A stretch of 64,000 bases of DNA from JBGASG01 sp046328035 (GTDB lineage Bacteria; Cyanobacteriota; Vampirovibrionia; Obscuribacterales; Obscuribacteraceae): contig JAXLXI010000008.1 in the NCBI GenBank assembly GCA_046328035.1, forward strand, positions 62,001 through 126,000, given 5' to 3'. Position 1 is the first letter of the stretch. The number at the start of each line of letters is the position of its first letter. A program made the position numbers and the translations under genes. The notes beneath the pieces were generated by a model. The model was given only the letters and a program-made list of their open reading frames with translations. It ran no database searches and was not told the DNA's origin. Below are positions 43,214 through 52,463 of this stretch, in pieces.

Positions 43214-45495
43214 GATTCCTCAGCAGGCAGTTTGGGCAGAGCAAAAAGCTTTGCGGGCATTCCTTTTTCATGCGACCTGCTGTTGGCTGCCAGTCGAGTT
43301 TCATACTCCTCCTGGAAGGGCTTGAATCCATCACTATGCTCAGCCTCGTATGCCGCCTTCAGCTTGACCAAGGCGGTTAGCATCAAATCCTCGACCCTTA
43401 CATCGTCAGAAGGCAAAGCAAAGCCACCCACATCAACCTCCGAATGGCCGCTTCTCCATTCGCATAGAGAAGGCAACTCTCGCTGAAGGAGAACGGTCGC
43501 CTGCAGCAGATCGATTGCTTCTCTGTACCTCTTCTGCTGAATCAGCAGGTCTGCGAGATCCAGGCGACACTTCTGTTCTTCGTAGAACATGAGCCGATTC
43601 TTGCGTGCAGCCTTGATGCCGAGCTGCAAGCGATCCTCCGCTTCAGTCACCTCGCCATTCGCCAGCAGCGCTTTAGCCAGCATGCGGCAAGCCAGTTTCT
43701 TAGCTTGATCCTCTCGCCAATCGGTACCGGTCTCCGGGTCTAGAAGTTTGGTACCCAACTGAATGGCATCTTTGAAGTTGCCACCGTTAGCCTCGTCGAG
43801 ACGACACATGGCTTCCAATTTCGACGCCTGGTGCTCGGCATCATGGGAGGGGATCACGGCTTGAGCTGTCACATCTGCCATCTCGAGGGCTTTGTCGAAT
43901 TGCTTGAGCTGCCAGTAGGACTGCATTCGAACGGGAGTTATCCGGTTGTAGTCGTGATACGCCTGGCTGTTTTCGGGTCTTGACGATGGCAATACACCTT
44001 CCGCCAGGTCCAGAGCCTCCATGGCTTTATTCGCATTCCCAGCCGAGAGACAGGCTTTGGCAAACAGGCACATCGCTTCCACATAGCTGCTGCTGCGGTC
44101 TGCAGGCTCTTTGTAATGGGAGTATCGAGCGGCTAGATCGGCATGATAGGCTGCACGACTGGCGTTGTTTGACAGAAGGAAATACTCTGCAGCGAGCATC
44201 TCGTAAGAGGTTGCCATCTTGATGAACTTAGGACTGAGCTGTCTAGGGGTCTGCGTGCCGGGATTGCGCAGCTCTAAAAGAGCCTCTTCAAAATGCTTCG
44301 GTAGACTCCCAGCTGTTTCACCAGACACGGCACCCAACCGCTGACAGTAAATCCTCAACCGCGCTTGGACATCCATTTTCGGATCTTCAGCCTTGTCATT
44401 TAACTGCGGTTCAGCCCCTCTAACAGCGTCATCGTGAGTTGCTCGCGACAAGAAGAAGTACTGCGCCAAAAGCCCCAAGCAACACAAACTGACAACTCCA
44501 GCAACGCCCAATAACAAACCCCGTTTCGGAACACGCCTTCGCTTCTGAGCTAAGCTGGCGGACGGAACAAACACAACGGGCTCTGAACCGCCTCCCGCTA
44601 AAAACTTCTTCAGCGCCGATAGATCTTCGAGAAGCTCAGCAGCTGATTCGTAGCGCGCCTGCGGGTCTTTCGCCAGCAGCTTCAAAGTGATGTTTTGCAG
44701 TGCCACCGGAGTTTCTTTTCGCAGCGTTTTCAAAGGCGGCGGCTCAGCGCTGAGATGCATGCGCAACGTATCAATCGCACTCTCGCCCACAAAAGGCGGC
44801 TGCCCGCTGACACACTCGTGCATCACACAGGCCAGTGAATACAGATCAGCCTGGGCCGTGCCACGCTTTCCCATGCACTGCTCAGGACTCATGTAAGGCG
44901 GCGTACCCACCACCTGCGTCACCGTATGCGATTGCACATCACGGCGAGCGATGCCAAAATCGACAATCTTCACCGATTCACCGGCACCGTTTTCGCCGGG
45001 ACAGACAACGATGTTATTCGGCTTCAAATCACGGTGAATGATCCCTTTCTCGTGCGAATACTGCAACGCGGTCGCCACCTGCAACACCAGGTCGACGGTG
45101 CGCTCTATAGACAGCTGTTTCTCGGATTCCAGTATCTCGGCTAGAGTTCGCCCCTCCAGAAGTTCCATCACCACATATGGTGCCCCTTCGGGAGTGGTAC
45201 CAAAGGCTTGCACGGAGACGATATTGGGATGATCAAGGTCTGCGATCAAGCGCGCTTCGCGGCGCATCTGCAGAAGCTGCTGCTCATCCGCGACCAGATG
45301 AGCGTGCAACATTTTCACCGCCACCGGCCGGTCCAGAAGCCGATGCCACGCCTTGTAGACCACACCCATGCCGCCGCGTCCCAGTTGCGACTGCAACTCA
45401 TACTTGCCCTCCAGCACGACGCCCAGAAACGCAGGCTCCTCACCTGCCAGTTCAAGCGCATCGGCATCCCTTAGTTCGTGTTGCGGGTCTTTCAT
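43201..45495 (-). CDS. Membrane Ser/Thr protein kinase with TPR domain
   Basis: 764 residues. The N-terminal Hanks-type kinase (about 30-300) is complete: GRGGMG loop at 39-44, AVKM lysine at 61, HRDLKPNN at 154-161, DFG at 179-181, and SPEQ in place of APE. One membrane helix (about 326-349) follows a basic stretch (KRRRVPKRG). The outer ~400 residues are helical with TPR-like units (LDLADLLIQQKRYREAIDLLQATV). This is the PknB-like layout with an extracellular sensory domain made of TPRs. Possible readers of its phosphorylation include the FHA-cyclase at 25147 (inference). Confidence 0.92.
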   Translation of the reverse strand: MKDPQHELRDADALELAGEEPAFLGVVLEGKYELQSQLGRGGMGVVYKAWHRLLDRPVAVKMLHAHLVADEQQLLQMRREARLIADLDHPNIVSVQAFGTTPEGAPYVVMELLEGRTLAEILESEKQLSIERTVDLVLQVATALQYSHEKGIIHRDLKPNNIVVCPGENGAGESVKIVDFGIARRDVQSHTVTQVVGTPPYMSPEQCMGKRGTAQADLYSLACVMHECVSGQPPFVGESAIDTLRMHLSAEPPPLKTLRKETPVALQNITLKLLAKDPQARYESAAELLEDLSALKKFLAGGGSEPVVFVPSASLAQKRRRVPKRGLLLGVAGVVSLCCLGLLAQYFFLSRATHDDAVRGAEPQLNDKAEDPKMDVQARLRIYCQRLGAVSGETAGSLPKHFEEALLELRNPGTQTPRQLSPKFIKMATSYEMLAAEYFLLSNNASRAAYHADLAARYSHYKEPADRSSSYVEAMCLFAKACLSAGNANKAMEALDLAEGVLPSSRPENSQAYHDYNRITPVRMQSYWQLKQFDKALEMADVTAQAVIPSHDAEHQASKLEAMCRLDEANGGNFKDAIQLGTKLLDPETGTDWREDQAKKLACRMLAKALLANGEVTEAEDRLQLGIKAARKNRLMFYEEQKCRLDLADLLIQQKRYREAIDLLQATVLLQRELPSLCEWRSGHSEVDVGGFALPSDDVRVEDLMLTALVKLKAAYEAEHSDGFKPFQEEYETRLAANSRSHEKGMPAKLFALPKLPAEESHAD

Positions 45496-45559
45496 GTAAT
45501 ATCGACCGAGCTCTACAAATTATTCCCGGCAGCAGCATCTTGTTCGCGCGCGCGCCTTA

Positions 45560-47215
45560 TTGAAGGTGGATAAGCCGCGACCGGGTACAAACCATCTGGT
45601 GAGTCGGCTGAGACGGGAGCCCCATGTGACCTCCAATGTGCCAGTAGAAGTGCCCGGTTGGCGCTCAGACCAGACACTGCCGCCGGATTTGTCCTACCTG
45701 GGTAAGATGGTCACGGCAGCCCAGCAGGCGCCCGGAAAAGATGTCGTCCTTGCCTGGAAGAGCGACGATGGACACTTTCGCCTCTCCGTGCGCGAGGACA
45801 AGAAGAAACTTCTCTGGAAGCTCGCCCTGGCTAAAGCCGCCGCCCCTGGGCAGGAGGGCTCGGAAGCTGAAATCTGGACGATTGAAACAGCCGACCTCAG
45901 TATCCTGGGCAAGCGCATTATCTATACGGTCAACTCGGTCGCCGCCCGCCGTACGGGCAGAGAACCGGTGATTCCGGACATTGAGTGGGTCAGCCGTCTG
46001 ATTCAACCCAAGACGACTCGGGCAGTCTCCGGAAAAGCACCAGTCGATGGCGCTCTGCACAAAAAGGCGCAAGAGCTGTCACGTCTTTTTTATCAGCACA
46101 TCACGTCTTATGCCGGCAAGCTGAACGCCCTGACTAAACAGCCGTCCCTGCAGGTCACCTGCTCTGATTTCGGTCAAGTTCGGGAAGCCAAACCTGATTC
46201 ATCCGAGACAATCGCCATCCACCGCTGGCGAGCCGCTACCAGTTCATGGAGCCTTGCGGCGCGCAGCAGCGGCGCCATGCTGGAACTATATCTGGTGCCA
46301 AGCACCGAGCAGTTTTTGTTTCTGCGAGGGGCCGACGATCACCGCCTGAAGATGCGGCTTCTGCTTTGTGAAGATGAGCGCGGTGAGTACTGGGCAATCG
46401 ACGGCGTTCCGGTCGACGACGACGAATTCCGGCTGCTTGCTCGCACCTGCTTTCAAGATCTGATTCGGGCCACCAAAAAGTTCGACGACCAGTCCAATAC
46501 CAGCACCTGGCAATTCGCTCTCGACATGCACTCTTTGCCGGGACAGCACTTTCAGCAGATGTTGAGCGAGAAACAGAACCTGGCGCAAAAGATCGTCTCG
46601 CAACAAGAGGATATTCAGGGACGTATCGCGCGCGACTTGCATGACGCAGTAATATCCGATGTCACCGCGTTGAAACGCGGACTGGCGGGCGACGAGAAAC
46701 TCTCTAAAGATGAGATTATGAAGTCGCTCGATCACATTACCGCGCGACTGCGCGAGATTTGCTATGAACTGTCACCCTCGGATCTAAGCGACTGGGGTCT
46801 CTCCACTACTTTAAAGGCGCTGGTCGAGCAAGTCTCCCGGCGCACCACTGCCGAGTGCGCCGCCTACTGCGATATCGAGATGCCGCCCCTGGAGCCGTCC
46901 GTCGAGTTGCATGTATTTCGCATCATGCAGGAATGTCTGAACAACAGCGCCAACCATTCGCAAGCCGAGCACATCACCTTGACGATCGATTTTGAAAATA
47001 GCGAGCTGATATTTACCGTGCGCGATGACGGCAAAGGTTTCGATCCGATTGAAGTGGGCGCCCGCCATGCCACCAAAGAAGGTGGCATAGGCATGAGCAG
47101 CATGCGCGAGCGCACAGAGCTGATTCGCTGTTTCTACAAAGCCGACCTGAGCGTCAAATCAGAGCCTAAAACCGGCACCACTATGGCGCTCAAGATCAAG
47201 CTGGACAGAAAATAG
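45560..47215 (+). CDS. NarL-type sensor histidine kinase (HisKA_3)
   Basis: About 551 residues from a TTG at 45560 (GTG at 45566 is equally possible). The C-terminal part has the HisKA_3 phospho-acceptor RIARDLHDAVISDV (His near residue 360), N box QECLNNSANHS, G1 DDGKGFD and G2 GIGMSSMRER. The N-terminal ~340 residues have no membrane helix and no domain I recognise; they probably form a soluble sensory part. The nearest response regulator gene (47910) is a single receiver domain on the same strand, so it may be the partner, although NarL-type kinases normally pair with DNA-binding regulators. Confidence 0.88.
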   Translation: MKVDKPRPGTNHLVSRLRREPHVTSNVPVEVPGWRSDQTLPPDLSYLGKMVTAAQQAPGKDVVLAWKSDDGHFRLSVREDKKKLLWKLALAKAAAPGQEGSEAEIWTIETADLSILGKRIIYTVNSVAARRTGREPVIPDIEWVSRLIQPKTTRAVSGKAPVDGALHKKAQELSRLFYQHITSYAGKLNALTKQPSLQVTCSDFGQVREAKPDSSETIAIHRWRAATSSWSLAARSSGAMLELYLVPSTEQFLFLRGADDHRLKMRLLLCEDERGEYWAIDGVPVDDDEFRLLARTCFQDLIRATKKFDDQSNTSTWQFALDMHSLPGQHFQQMLSEKQNLAQKIVSQQEDIQGRIARDLHDAVISDVTALKRGLAGDEKLSKDEIMKSLDHITARLREICYELSPSDLSDWGLSTTLKALVEQVSRRTTAECAAYCDIEMPPLEPSVELHVFRIMQECLNNSANHSQAEHITLTIDFENSELIFTVRDDGKGFDPIEVGARHATKEGGIGMSSMRERTELIRCFYKADLSVKSEPKTGTTMALKIKLDRK

Positions 47216-47222
47216 ATCGTGG

Positions 47223-47708
47223 CTAGTACTGAAAGCCATTTTTTCGCAGATGCACCATTGGCTCCGCATCAGCATTGAGCAGTTGCCCGTGCAGCACCTG
47301 CGCGAGAGCGATGACATGATCGCCTGCTTCAGCCAGCGCCTGCACCTGACACTCCAGATAAGAAACTGCGGCAGCGAATGCCGGGCAGTTGTTTTGCGTG
47401 GCCGTCAGCGGCAATTCAGAGAAACGATCGACGCCGGGTTCTTGAGGCTTGGCAAACGCTTTGAAGATGTCATTGTTATTCTTAGCCAACACATTGACCG
47501 TCAAGGCACTACCGGGCTTGAGAGCGGCAAGGATGCCCCGCTCTTTATTGATGGCGATTGAAACCATCGGCGGGTGAAACGACGCCTGACACACCCAGGT
47601 GGCCAGCATGCCGGTTGGCAGCCCATCATCACTGGCGGTCACGATAAAGACGCCAGATGCCAATCGCCCGAGGGCTTTGCCGATTGCATCTTTTTTCTCG
47701 GAGGACAT
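47223..47708 (-). CDS. Flavin reductase-like FMN-binding protein
   Basis: About 161 residues from the ATG at 47708 (SSEKKDAIGKALGRLASGVFIVTA is the typical family start; a GTG at 47753 would add 15 residues). The flavin reductase-like fold is seen in LPTGMLATWVCQASFHPPMVSIAINKER and in SYLECQVQALAEAGDHVIALAQV. It should reduce or bind FMN, possibly serving an oxygenase elsewhere. It sits between the histidine kinase and the receiver gene, on the opposite strand. Confidence 0.88.
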   Translation of the reverse strand: MSSEKKDAIGKALGRLASGVFIVTASDDGLPTGMLATWVCQASFHPPMVSIAINKERGILAALKPGSALTVNVLAKNNNDIFKAFAKPQEPGVDRFSELPLTATQNNCPAFAAAVSYLECQVQALAEAGDHVIALAQVLHGQLLNADAEPMVHLRKNGFQY

Positions 47709-47844
47709 TTCTGCGTCTACAAACAGACTGGAAGTCGTAGAGGTGTTCAACACGATGGTCTACCTCGCCAATTGCACCCTGAATATTAGCTCAAAAAGCC
47801 CTTTCCGCCCGCCCACTCCATCTGAAGATTATTTTCAAGAGGAA

Positions 47845-47874
47845 TTGGCGTCACACACAGGCATCTGCGACAAT
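47845..47874 (+). promoter_or_regulatory. Possible promoter of the receiver-domain gene
   Basis: TTGGCG (47845-47850), an 18-bp spacer, GACAAT (47869-47874), 35 bp before the ATG. The match to consensus is moderate. Confidence 0.4.
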
Positions 47875-47909
47875 GTTTCCATTCCATTAGTAAAGTGCGG
47901 ATAAGTCCT

Positions 47910-48302
47910 ATGTCAGGGGCCCTGCAACCGAATCAATCCCGCAGCGTTCTTCTGGTAGAAGACCATGACTCCAATCGCATGGTCGCCCTGCTCCTTTTGC
48001 AAAAACTGGGGTTCAGCTGCGATGTCGTCACCGGCGGGCGCGAAGCGGTGGAACAGGCGTTGACCAAGGAGTACGCCATCATCTTGATGGACGTGCAGAT
48101 GCCCGAATTCGACGGTTTTGACGCCACCAGAGCCATCCGTCAGGCAGAAGAGCGCAAGGGCAAAAGAACCCCGATCATTGCACTGACGGCGCTTGCCATG
48201 AAAGGCGACCGTGAAAAGTGCCTGGCGGCTGGCATGGACGATTACATCTCCAAGCCCTACAACCTGCAGATGCTCAAGGAAGTGTTGGAGCGCTGGTGCT
48301 AG
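47910..48302 (+). CDS. Single-domain response regulator (CheY-like)
   Basis: 130 residues, receiver domain only. The acidic pocket is in LLVEDHDSN, the phospho-acceptor aspartate is D61 in IILMDVQMPEFDG, the conserved threonine is in ALTALAM and the lysine is in SKPYN. The MPxxDGxxATRxIR pattern is that of receivers from hybrid kinase systems. The ATG at 47910 is preferred to the GTG at 47895. It overlaps the convergent yvcK gene by 29 bp. Confidence 0.92.
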   Translation: MSGALQPNQSRSVLLVEDHDSNRMVALLLLQKLGFSCDVVTGGREAVEQALTKEYAIILMDVQMPEFDGFDATRAIRQAEERKGKRTPIIALTALAMKGDREKCLAAGMDDYISKPYNLQMLKEVLERWC

Positions 48303-49701
48303 CCGGTGCCGCCGTTTCTGGCGGCTGCACCTTGCCGGGTTGCACGGACTGAACGCGCGCTAACCGCCCCGAGCTTTTGCCGGTGCGTCCTGGTTTCTGG
48401 CGAAAGTACCAGAGCATGAGTGATTGAGCCAGCTTGATCGGGTCGTGGTGCCCCGGGAAGTCCGCACCGCATAATGGTCGGACCACCGCACGCACTCCCA
48501 GTTCCTTAAGACGATCGGGATCGTAGCGCACCGGAATCGCCGGCATATTGCCATCGAACGTCGGTGGCTGCCCGTTTACGAGCACCGCTTCCAAAAGTTT
48601 TCCAGAGGGACGTCCGGGCACGTTCGGTCCAAACCCGGCGTGCTGCAGGATGGCAATCACGTGATCGGCGACCGTGTAGTTTGTGGTTTCGCCTTTCTGA
48701 GTCATTACATTGCACACATAGATTTTGCGCGCCTTCGATTCTGCGATGGCTTCAGGAATGCCGTTCACCAGCAAGTTAGGAATAATCGATGTATAAAGAC
48801 TGCCGGGACCGAGCACCAGCATGTCGGCATTCTTGATGGCTTCGATGGCTTCCGGCGTGGCTTCCGGACAGGCAGGTTCACACGACAATCGACGAATCTG
48901 ACCGTCGGCATCAGTGATGCTTGATTCACCACAGATGGTGCGTCCATCAGCAAACTCTGCATGCAAGGTCATACTCACCAGCGTCGAAGGCAAAACCTGC
49001 CCGCAGCTGTTGAGGACGCGACTGGCGACGCGCGCCGCTTCCAGCATGTCGCCCTTGGTGATCGCCGAGACCGCAGTCAAAAACAAGTTTCCAAAGCTGT
49101 GCCCTTCCAGTCCATCGCCACGTTCAAATCTGTAGCGGAAAAGTTCGGTGACCAGTTTGTCCTCATCGGCAAGGGCAGTGATGCAGTTGCGCAAATCGCC
49201 GGGCGGCAACACGCCCAGTTCTTGTCGCAGGCGCCCGGAGCTGCCGCCGTCATCACCGACGGTGACAACTGCCGTTATGTTGTGCGTGAAACCTTTGAGT
49301 CCCCTCAATAAGGTAGAAAGCCCAGTGCCGCCGCCGACTACAACAACCTTCGGACCTCGCTCCAGATGCCGCTTTCGATAGAGAACATCAGGAATAGACT
49401 CGCGGTCGTCAGGGAAATAAGCACCGAGTATGTTGTGCAGGATTTTCACCACCGAGGCGAAGACCAGAATGCCTCCGGCTAACAGTGCCATCAGTCCGCT
49501 GACTCGGCTCGGCAAGAGCCTGGTCGCATCAGACAACAGTTCCCGCGTGAAGCGCAGCGTCGCATCGACCGGGTGCAAGTCGAGCAACAGGCAGACACCG
49601 AAAACGATGCCGAAAATACCCAGTCCGATGAACACGATCCAGCGCTTCAATCCTGGAAGCATCAACCCGCGCAACTGGTATTGCCACGTGCGTTTCATCA
49701 T
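48274..49701 (-). CDS. yvcK: YvcK/CofD-like protein with N-terminal membrane helices
   Basis: 475 residues. Two membrane helices (about 21-42 and 68-90) precede the YvcK domain, which starts KVVVVGGGTGLSTLLRGLK and has VTVGDDGGSSGRLR and the UDP-sugar/phosphate loops (LVLGPGSLYTSIIPNLLVNGIPEAI). YvcK proteins bind UDP-GlcNAc and control cell-wall synthesis and gluconeogenic growth. The membrane anchor is the form seen in cyanobacteria. The start ATG overlaps the RapZ-like gene stop, so the two are translationally coupled, as yvcJ-yvcK are in Firmicutes. Confidence 0.9.
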   Translation of the reverse strand: MMKRTWQYQLRGLMLPGLKRWIVFIGLGIFGIVFGVCLLLDLHPVDATLRFTRELLSDATRLLPSRVSGLMALLAGGILVFASVVKILHNILGAYFPDDRESIPDVLYRKRHLERGPKVVVVGGGTGLSTLLRGLKGFTHNITAVVTVGDDGGSSGRLRQELGVLPPGDLRNCITALADEDKLVTELFRYRFERGDGLEGHSFGNLFLTAVSAITKGDMLEAARVASRVLNSCGQVLPSTLVSMTLHAEFADGRTICGESSITDADGQIRRLSCEPACPEATPEAIEAIKNADMLVLGPGSLYTSIIPNLLVNGIPEAIAESKARKIYVCNVMTQKGETTNYTVADHVIAILQHAGFGPNVPGRPSGKLLEAVLVNGQPPTFDGNMPAIPVRYDPDRLKELGVRAVVRPLCGADFPGHHDPIKLAQSLMLWYFRQKPGRTGKSSGRLARVQSVQPGKVQPPETAAPASTSAPTLP

Positions 49702-50216
49702 CTATCTTCCAGCACGGTTGTGGACGACAGGCGATTTACCAGCTCCCGATGCTCGCGCTCAATTTTGTAAGTCGGAAACCGCTCGCAGAGCCGTGCCGCC
49801 AGTTTTTCACACATGGTGGCAGAGCGATGCTGACCACCTGTGCAACCGAAGGCAATGGTGAATTCATTTACTTTCAGCTCGGGCAAGCGCGGCAACAAGT
49901 TTGCCAGAAGCTCTACGACTGAATTGAGAAACTCGATGGCAGTGTCCTGATTCATCACATAATCCTGAACCTGCACATCGCGCATGCCGTTCAACGGACG
50001 CAGCTCATCCACCCAGTAGGGATTTTTCAAAAAACGCACATCGAAGATGACATTGGCGGCCGGCGGCAAACCTTGCTTATAGCCGAACGACATAACTTTG
50101 ACATGCACCGTTTTCGGAGCATTGTCGCCGTCCCCATTACCATCCCCATTCGGGGATTCAGCAGCGCGTCTGCTGCTGGGGTTGCTTTGTTTGTGCGGAT
50201 AAGTTTCGTTGCTCAT
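49698..50216 (-). CDS. Stand-alone RapZ/YvcJ C-terminal domain protein
   Basis: 172 residues. After a disordered N-terminus (Asn/Gly/Asp-rich) comes the RapZ C-terminal domain: VMSFGYKQGLPPAANVIFDVRFLKNPYWVDELRPLNG, then the conserved FTIAFGCTGGQHRSATMCEKLAARL. The P-loop kinase N-terminal domain of RapZ/YvcJ (GxSGAGKS) is absent and is not encoded just upstream. In E. coli this C-terminal domain binds GlmZ/GlmY RNA and glucosamine-6-phosphate. It is coupled to yvcK. The ATG has no ribosome site but a promoter is placed for a leaderless transcript. Confidence 0.85.
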   Translation of the reverse strand: MSNETYPHKQSNPSSRRAAESPNGDGNGDGDNAPKTVHVKVMSFGYKQGLPPAANVIFDVRFLKNPYWVDELRPLNGMRDVQVQDYVMNQDTAIEFLNSVVELLANLLPRLPELKVNEFTIAFGCTGGQHRSATMCEKLAARLCERFPTYKIEREHRELVNRLSSTTVLEDR

Positions 50217-50556
50217 CAGTGACAGTATAGGAGCTTTGCGCAGCCGTTGGCAATTCGGCGGCCGCTTTCTGGTAGCCCACCAGGCTGGCGTTCAGAGCTT
50301 CCATGTCGGTAAAACGCGGCAGCGCCGAACACATCTCGACCGCCCAACCAGCCGGCAAGACAACATTGATTTTGACATAACCGCACATCGGGCATGTGCG
50401 CGGGCGTCCGCTGTCCGCCACCGCCGGGTGGCAATCAAGCTTTTGACGCTGAAAGTGTGCGTGATAGTAGGTGCGCGGTCGCAGCAACACCATTCTCAGC
50501 AAGCCTTTGCTCAGATGCCACAACCCACCGGGGAATGCCTTCACGCCGATTTTCAC
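50158..50556 (-). CDS. Small zinc-ribbon-like hypothetical protein
   Basis: 132 residues from the GTG at 50556, chosen because GAGG lies six bases upstream. The middle has a CPMCGYVKI motif and a later cysteine (EMCSAL), with an earlier Cys/His (KLDCHPAV), so a metal-binding ribbon is possible. The N-terminus is basic and hydrophobic (GGLWHLSKGLLRMVLLRPRTYYHAH). It overlaps the RapZ-like gene by 59 bp and starts 29 bp after def. Family not recognised. Confidence 0.55.
   Translation of the reverse strand: MKIGVKAFPGGLWHLSKGLLRMVLLRPRTYYHAHFQRQKLDCHPAVADSGRPRTCPMCGYVKINVVLPAGWAVEMCSALPRFTDMEALNASLVGYQKAAAELPTAAQSSYTVTDEQRNLSAQTKQPQQQTRC
50224..50253 (-). promoter_or_regulatory. Possible leaderless promoter of the RapZ-like / yvcK genes
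   Basis: On the minus strand: TTGCCA (50248-50253), an 18-bp spacer, TATACT (50224-50229). The predicted start point falls on or one base before the ATG at 50216, which has no ribosome site. Confidence 0.45.
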
Positions 50557-50585
50557 GAACACCCTCGCAATTGCCTGGTCAGCGG

Positions 50586-51158
50586 TTAGCCGATTAACGT
50601 CTTCTCGCCCTGATTGACAGCTGGAGCCTTGATCACGGCACCAACGTCGACCGGCTCGCCCAGGAAGCCGTTCTTGGACAATTCCAGATCGGCTGCCAGT
50701 TTGTTCAGAGGTTTGTCAATAAACAATTTGCCATCCAGGTGGTCAAGCTCGTGTTGAATAGCGCGACAGAGCAGGTTGTTTTCAGCAGTCAGCTTCACTT
50801 CCTTGCCGGACAGATTCTGATACTTGACCGTGATATTAGAGAATCGCTTCACTTCAAAGAACACATTTGGAAAACTCAAGCAGCCTTCAGTGCCGGTCAT
50901 TTCGCCCTCGGCCTTCACAATCTCAGGGTTAATGAATACGATGGGTTTGCGTCCCTCATCTTCCCCCGCCACATCGATGACCATCATGCGCTTGGAGTGC
51001 CCGACTTGCGGCGCTGCCAATCCGACGCCGTTATTGGCGTACATGGTGTCCAGCATATCCTGCGCCAGACGGCGCACCGATGAGTCAACGCGCGTGATTT
51101 TCTTTGCCTGGGCGCGCAGGACTTCTGCCGGGTAATACTGGAGTTGAAGCTTAGCCAT
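50586..51158 (-). CDS. def: Peptide deformylase
   Basis: Removes the formyl group from N-terminal methionine of new proteins. Motif 1 GVGLAAPQVG is at residues 44-53, motif 2 EGCLSFP at 91-97 (metal Cys93), and motif 3 QHELDHLDG with metal His136 and His140 and catalytic Glu137. At 190 residues it is slightly longer than usual at the C-terminus. It heads a minus-strand cluster that continues into the zinc-ribbon gene and yvcK. Confidence 0.96.
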   Translation of the reverse strand: MAKLQLQYYPAEVLRAQAKKITRVDSSVRRLAQDMLDTMYANNGVGLAAPQVGHSKRMMVIDVAGEDEGRKPIVFINPEIVKAEGEMTGTEGCLSFPNVFFEVKRFSNITVKYQNLSGKEVKLTAENNLLCRAIQHELDHLDGKLFIDKPLNKLAADLELSKNGFLGEPVDVGAVIKAPAVNQGEKTLIG

Positions 51159-51357
51159 AGATAACCGAAATGCCTGTAAAAATGGGTCTATTGCCCGATA
51201 TTACCATACGCTTGGCAAGTATTCATCTTATAAAAAGCCCTGTATCACAAGAGCCGGCGCGGTTACGTCCATCACGGCGCAGACGCCTGCTTCCCGTAAC
51301 AAGAAACTTCGGTTATTCTCGATTGTCTGCGTTAGTTGCCGGTGACAAAGCTTGGAC

Positions 51358-52440
51358 GTGAGCAAAAAATCTATGCAACGGACAGCCACCATATATGGGG
51401 CGCTGGCGATGATCGCCAGCGGCAGCCCCGCCTCAAGCGCCGACTGGGGCTACGAAAGCGTGCCGGCAGAGTCAACCGACAATGTTCAATCTGCGCCGGC
51501 TCACAAGAGCCCGGCAGCGCCAACTCCCGTCAAGAAACAGGACGAACTGCGCGCCGCGCCGGCTCGGTCTCTGACGGCTCCAGCCGTCAAACCAAGTGCG
51601 CCGGCCAAGCCCGTCGTCAAAGCTCCGCTTTTGCCGTCTAAGTCCGCTCCCCCAGCGTCTGCCAGCACGGCGGTGCCGCATAAACTGCCAAGCAGCTCGG
51701 AAACGCCCCTGCCACCACCGATGACTGTCGATGGACAGCGCTCTATTTATGCCAACCCCGAACGTGAGCGACGCCAGGGCATCCTGATTGCCTGGCTCGA
51801 GATGTACGAAGCGGCCACTCCCGGGCAACTGAGCGACGATCAAATCGTGCGTATCAAAGAGTTTTATGGCGCTTTGCTGGAGAAAAAGGATCCACGAGCG
51901 AACGCGATCATGGGCTTCTGGCCTGCTTTGCGTAAGTATCTGGAAAAGAATCCGGACCAGCAAGAGAACTATTCGCAATTGATTTTCTCCTTGTTACGGA
52001 TGCGCACCAGACCCGGTAGCACTACCGCAGGTGGTGGCGCTCCGGAGACCGAATTAATCGGCGAATTGTTAGGTCCGACTCGCATTGCCGTGCCCGGCAC
52101 ACCGCCACTCACCGAAGATGCGGTCGACGCCTATGCGGACATGGCTTGCTTCCTGTATGAGCAGAAAAATCCCGGTAAAACCATCGACGCCATGGAAAAT
52201 CGCGCGCTGTTCTCCAATGTGATCATGCAGAAGTACAAAGATGCGCCATCCGACGCCGATCGCCAGGCGATGACCAACTTCCCAATCGGCTGGGCGAAAT
52301 TCAAAGTGCTCTGGGCAGGCGCTGATGAAACTCAGCGCAAAGCGCTGCTCTCCCGGCTTACCGCTTCTGGAGTCAGCAGTACCGCGCAGACTCCAGCCGA
52401 TCCGATGCTGGCACAAGTTTTGAAAACCTGGCCGCTATAG
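51358..52440 (+). CDS. Secreted hypothetical protein
   Basis: About 360 residues. GTG at 51358 is used, giving SKKSMQRTATIYGALAMIASGSPASSA as signal peptide; TTG at 51352 or ATG at 51373 are alternatives. A Pro/Ala/Lys-rich linker of ~100 residues follows, then a helical domain (ILIAWLEMYEAATPGQLSDDQIVRIKEFYGALL, FPIGWAKFKVLWAGADETQRKALL). No family is recognised. Probably a periplasmic or surface protein. Confidence 0.7.
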   Translation: MSKKSMQRTATIYGALAMIASGSPASSADWGYESVPAESTDNVQSAPAHKSPAAPTPVKKQDELRAAPARSLTAPAVKPSAPAKPVVKAPLLPSKSAPPASASTAVPHKLPSSSETPLPPPMTVDGQRSIYANPERERRQGILIAWLEMYEAATPGQLSDDQIVRIKEFYGALLEKKDPRANAIMGFWPALRKYLEKNPDQQENYSQLIFSLLRMRTRPGSTTAGGGAPETELIGELLGPTRIAVPGTPPLTEDAVDAYADMACFLYEQKNPGKTIDAMENRALFSNVIMQKYKDAPSDADRQAMTNFPIGWAKFKVLWAGADETQRKALLSRLTASGVSSTAQTPADPMLAQVLKTWPL

Positions 52441-52463
52441 ACCTTGACGCCTGCTAATTACCG

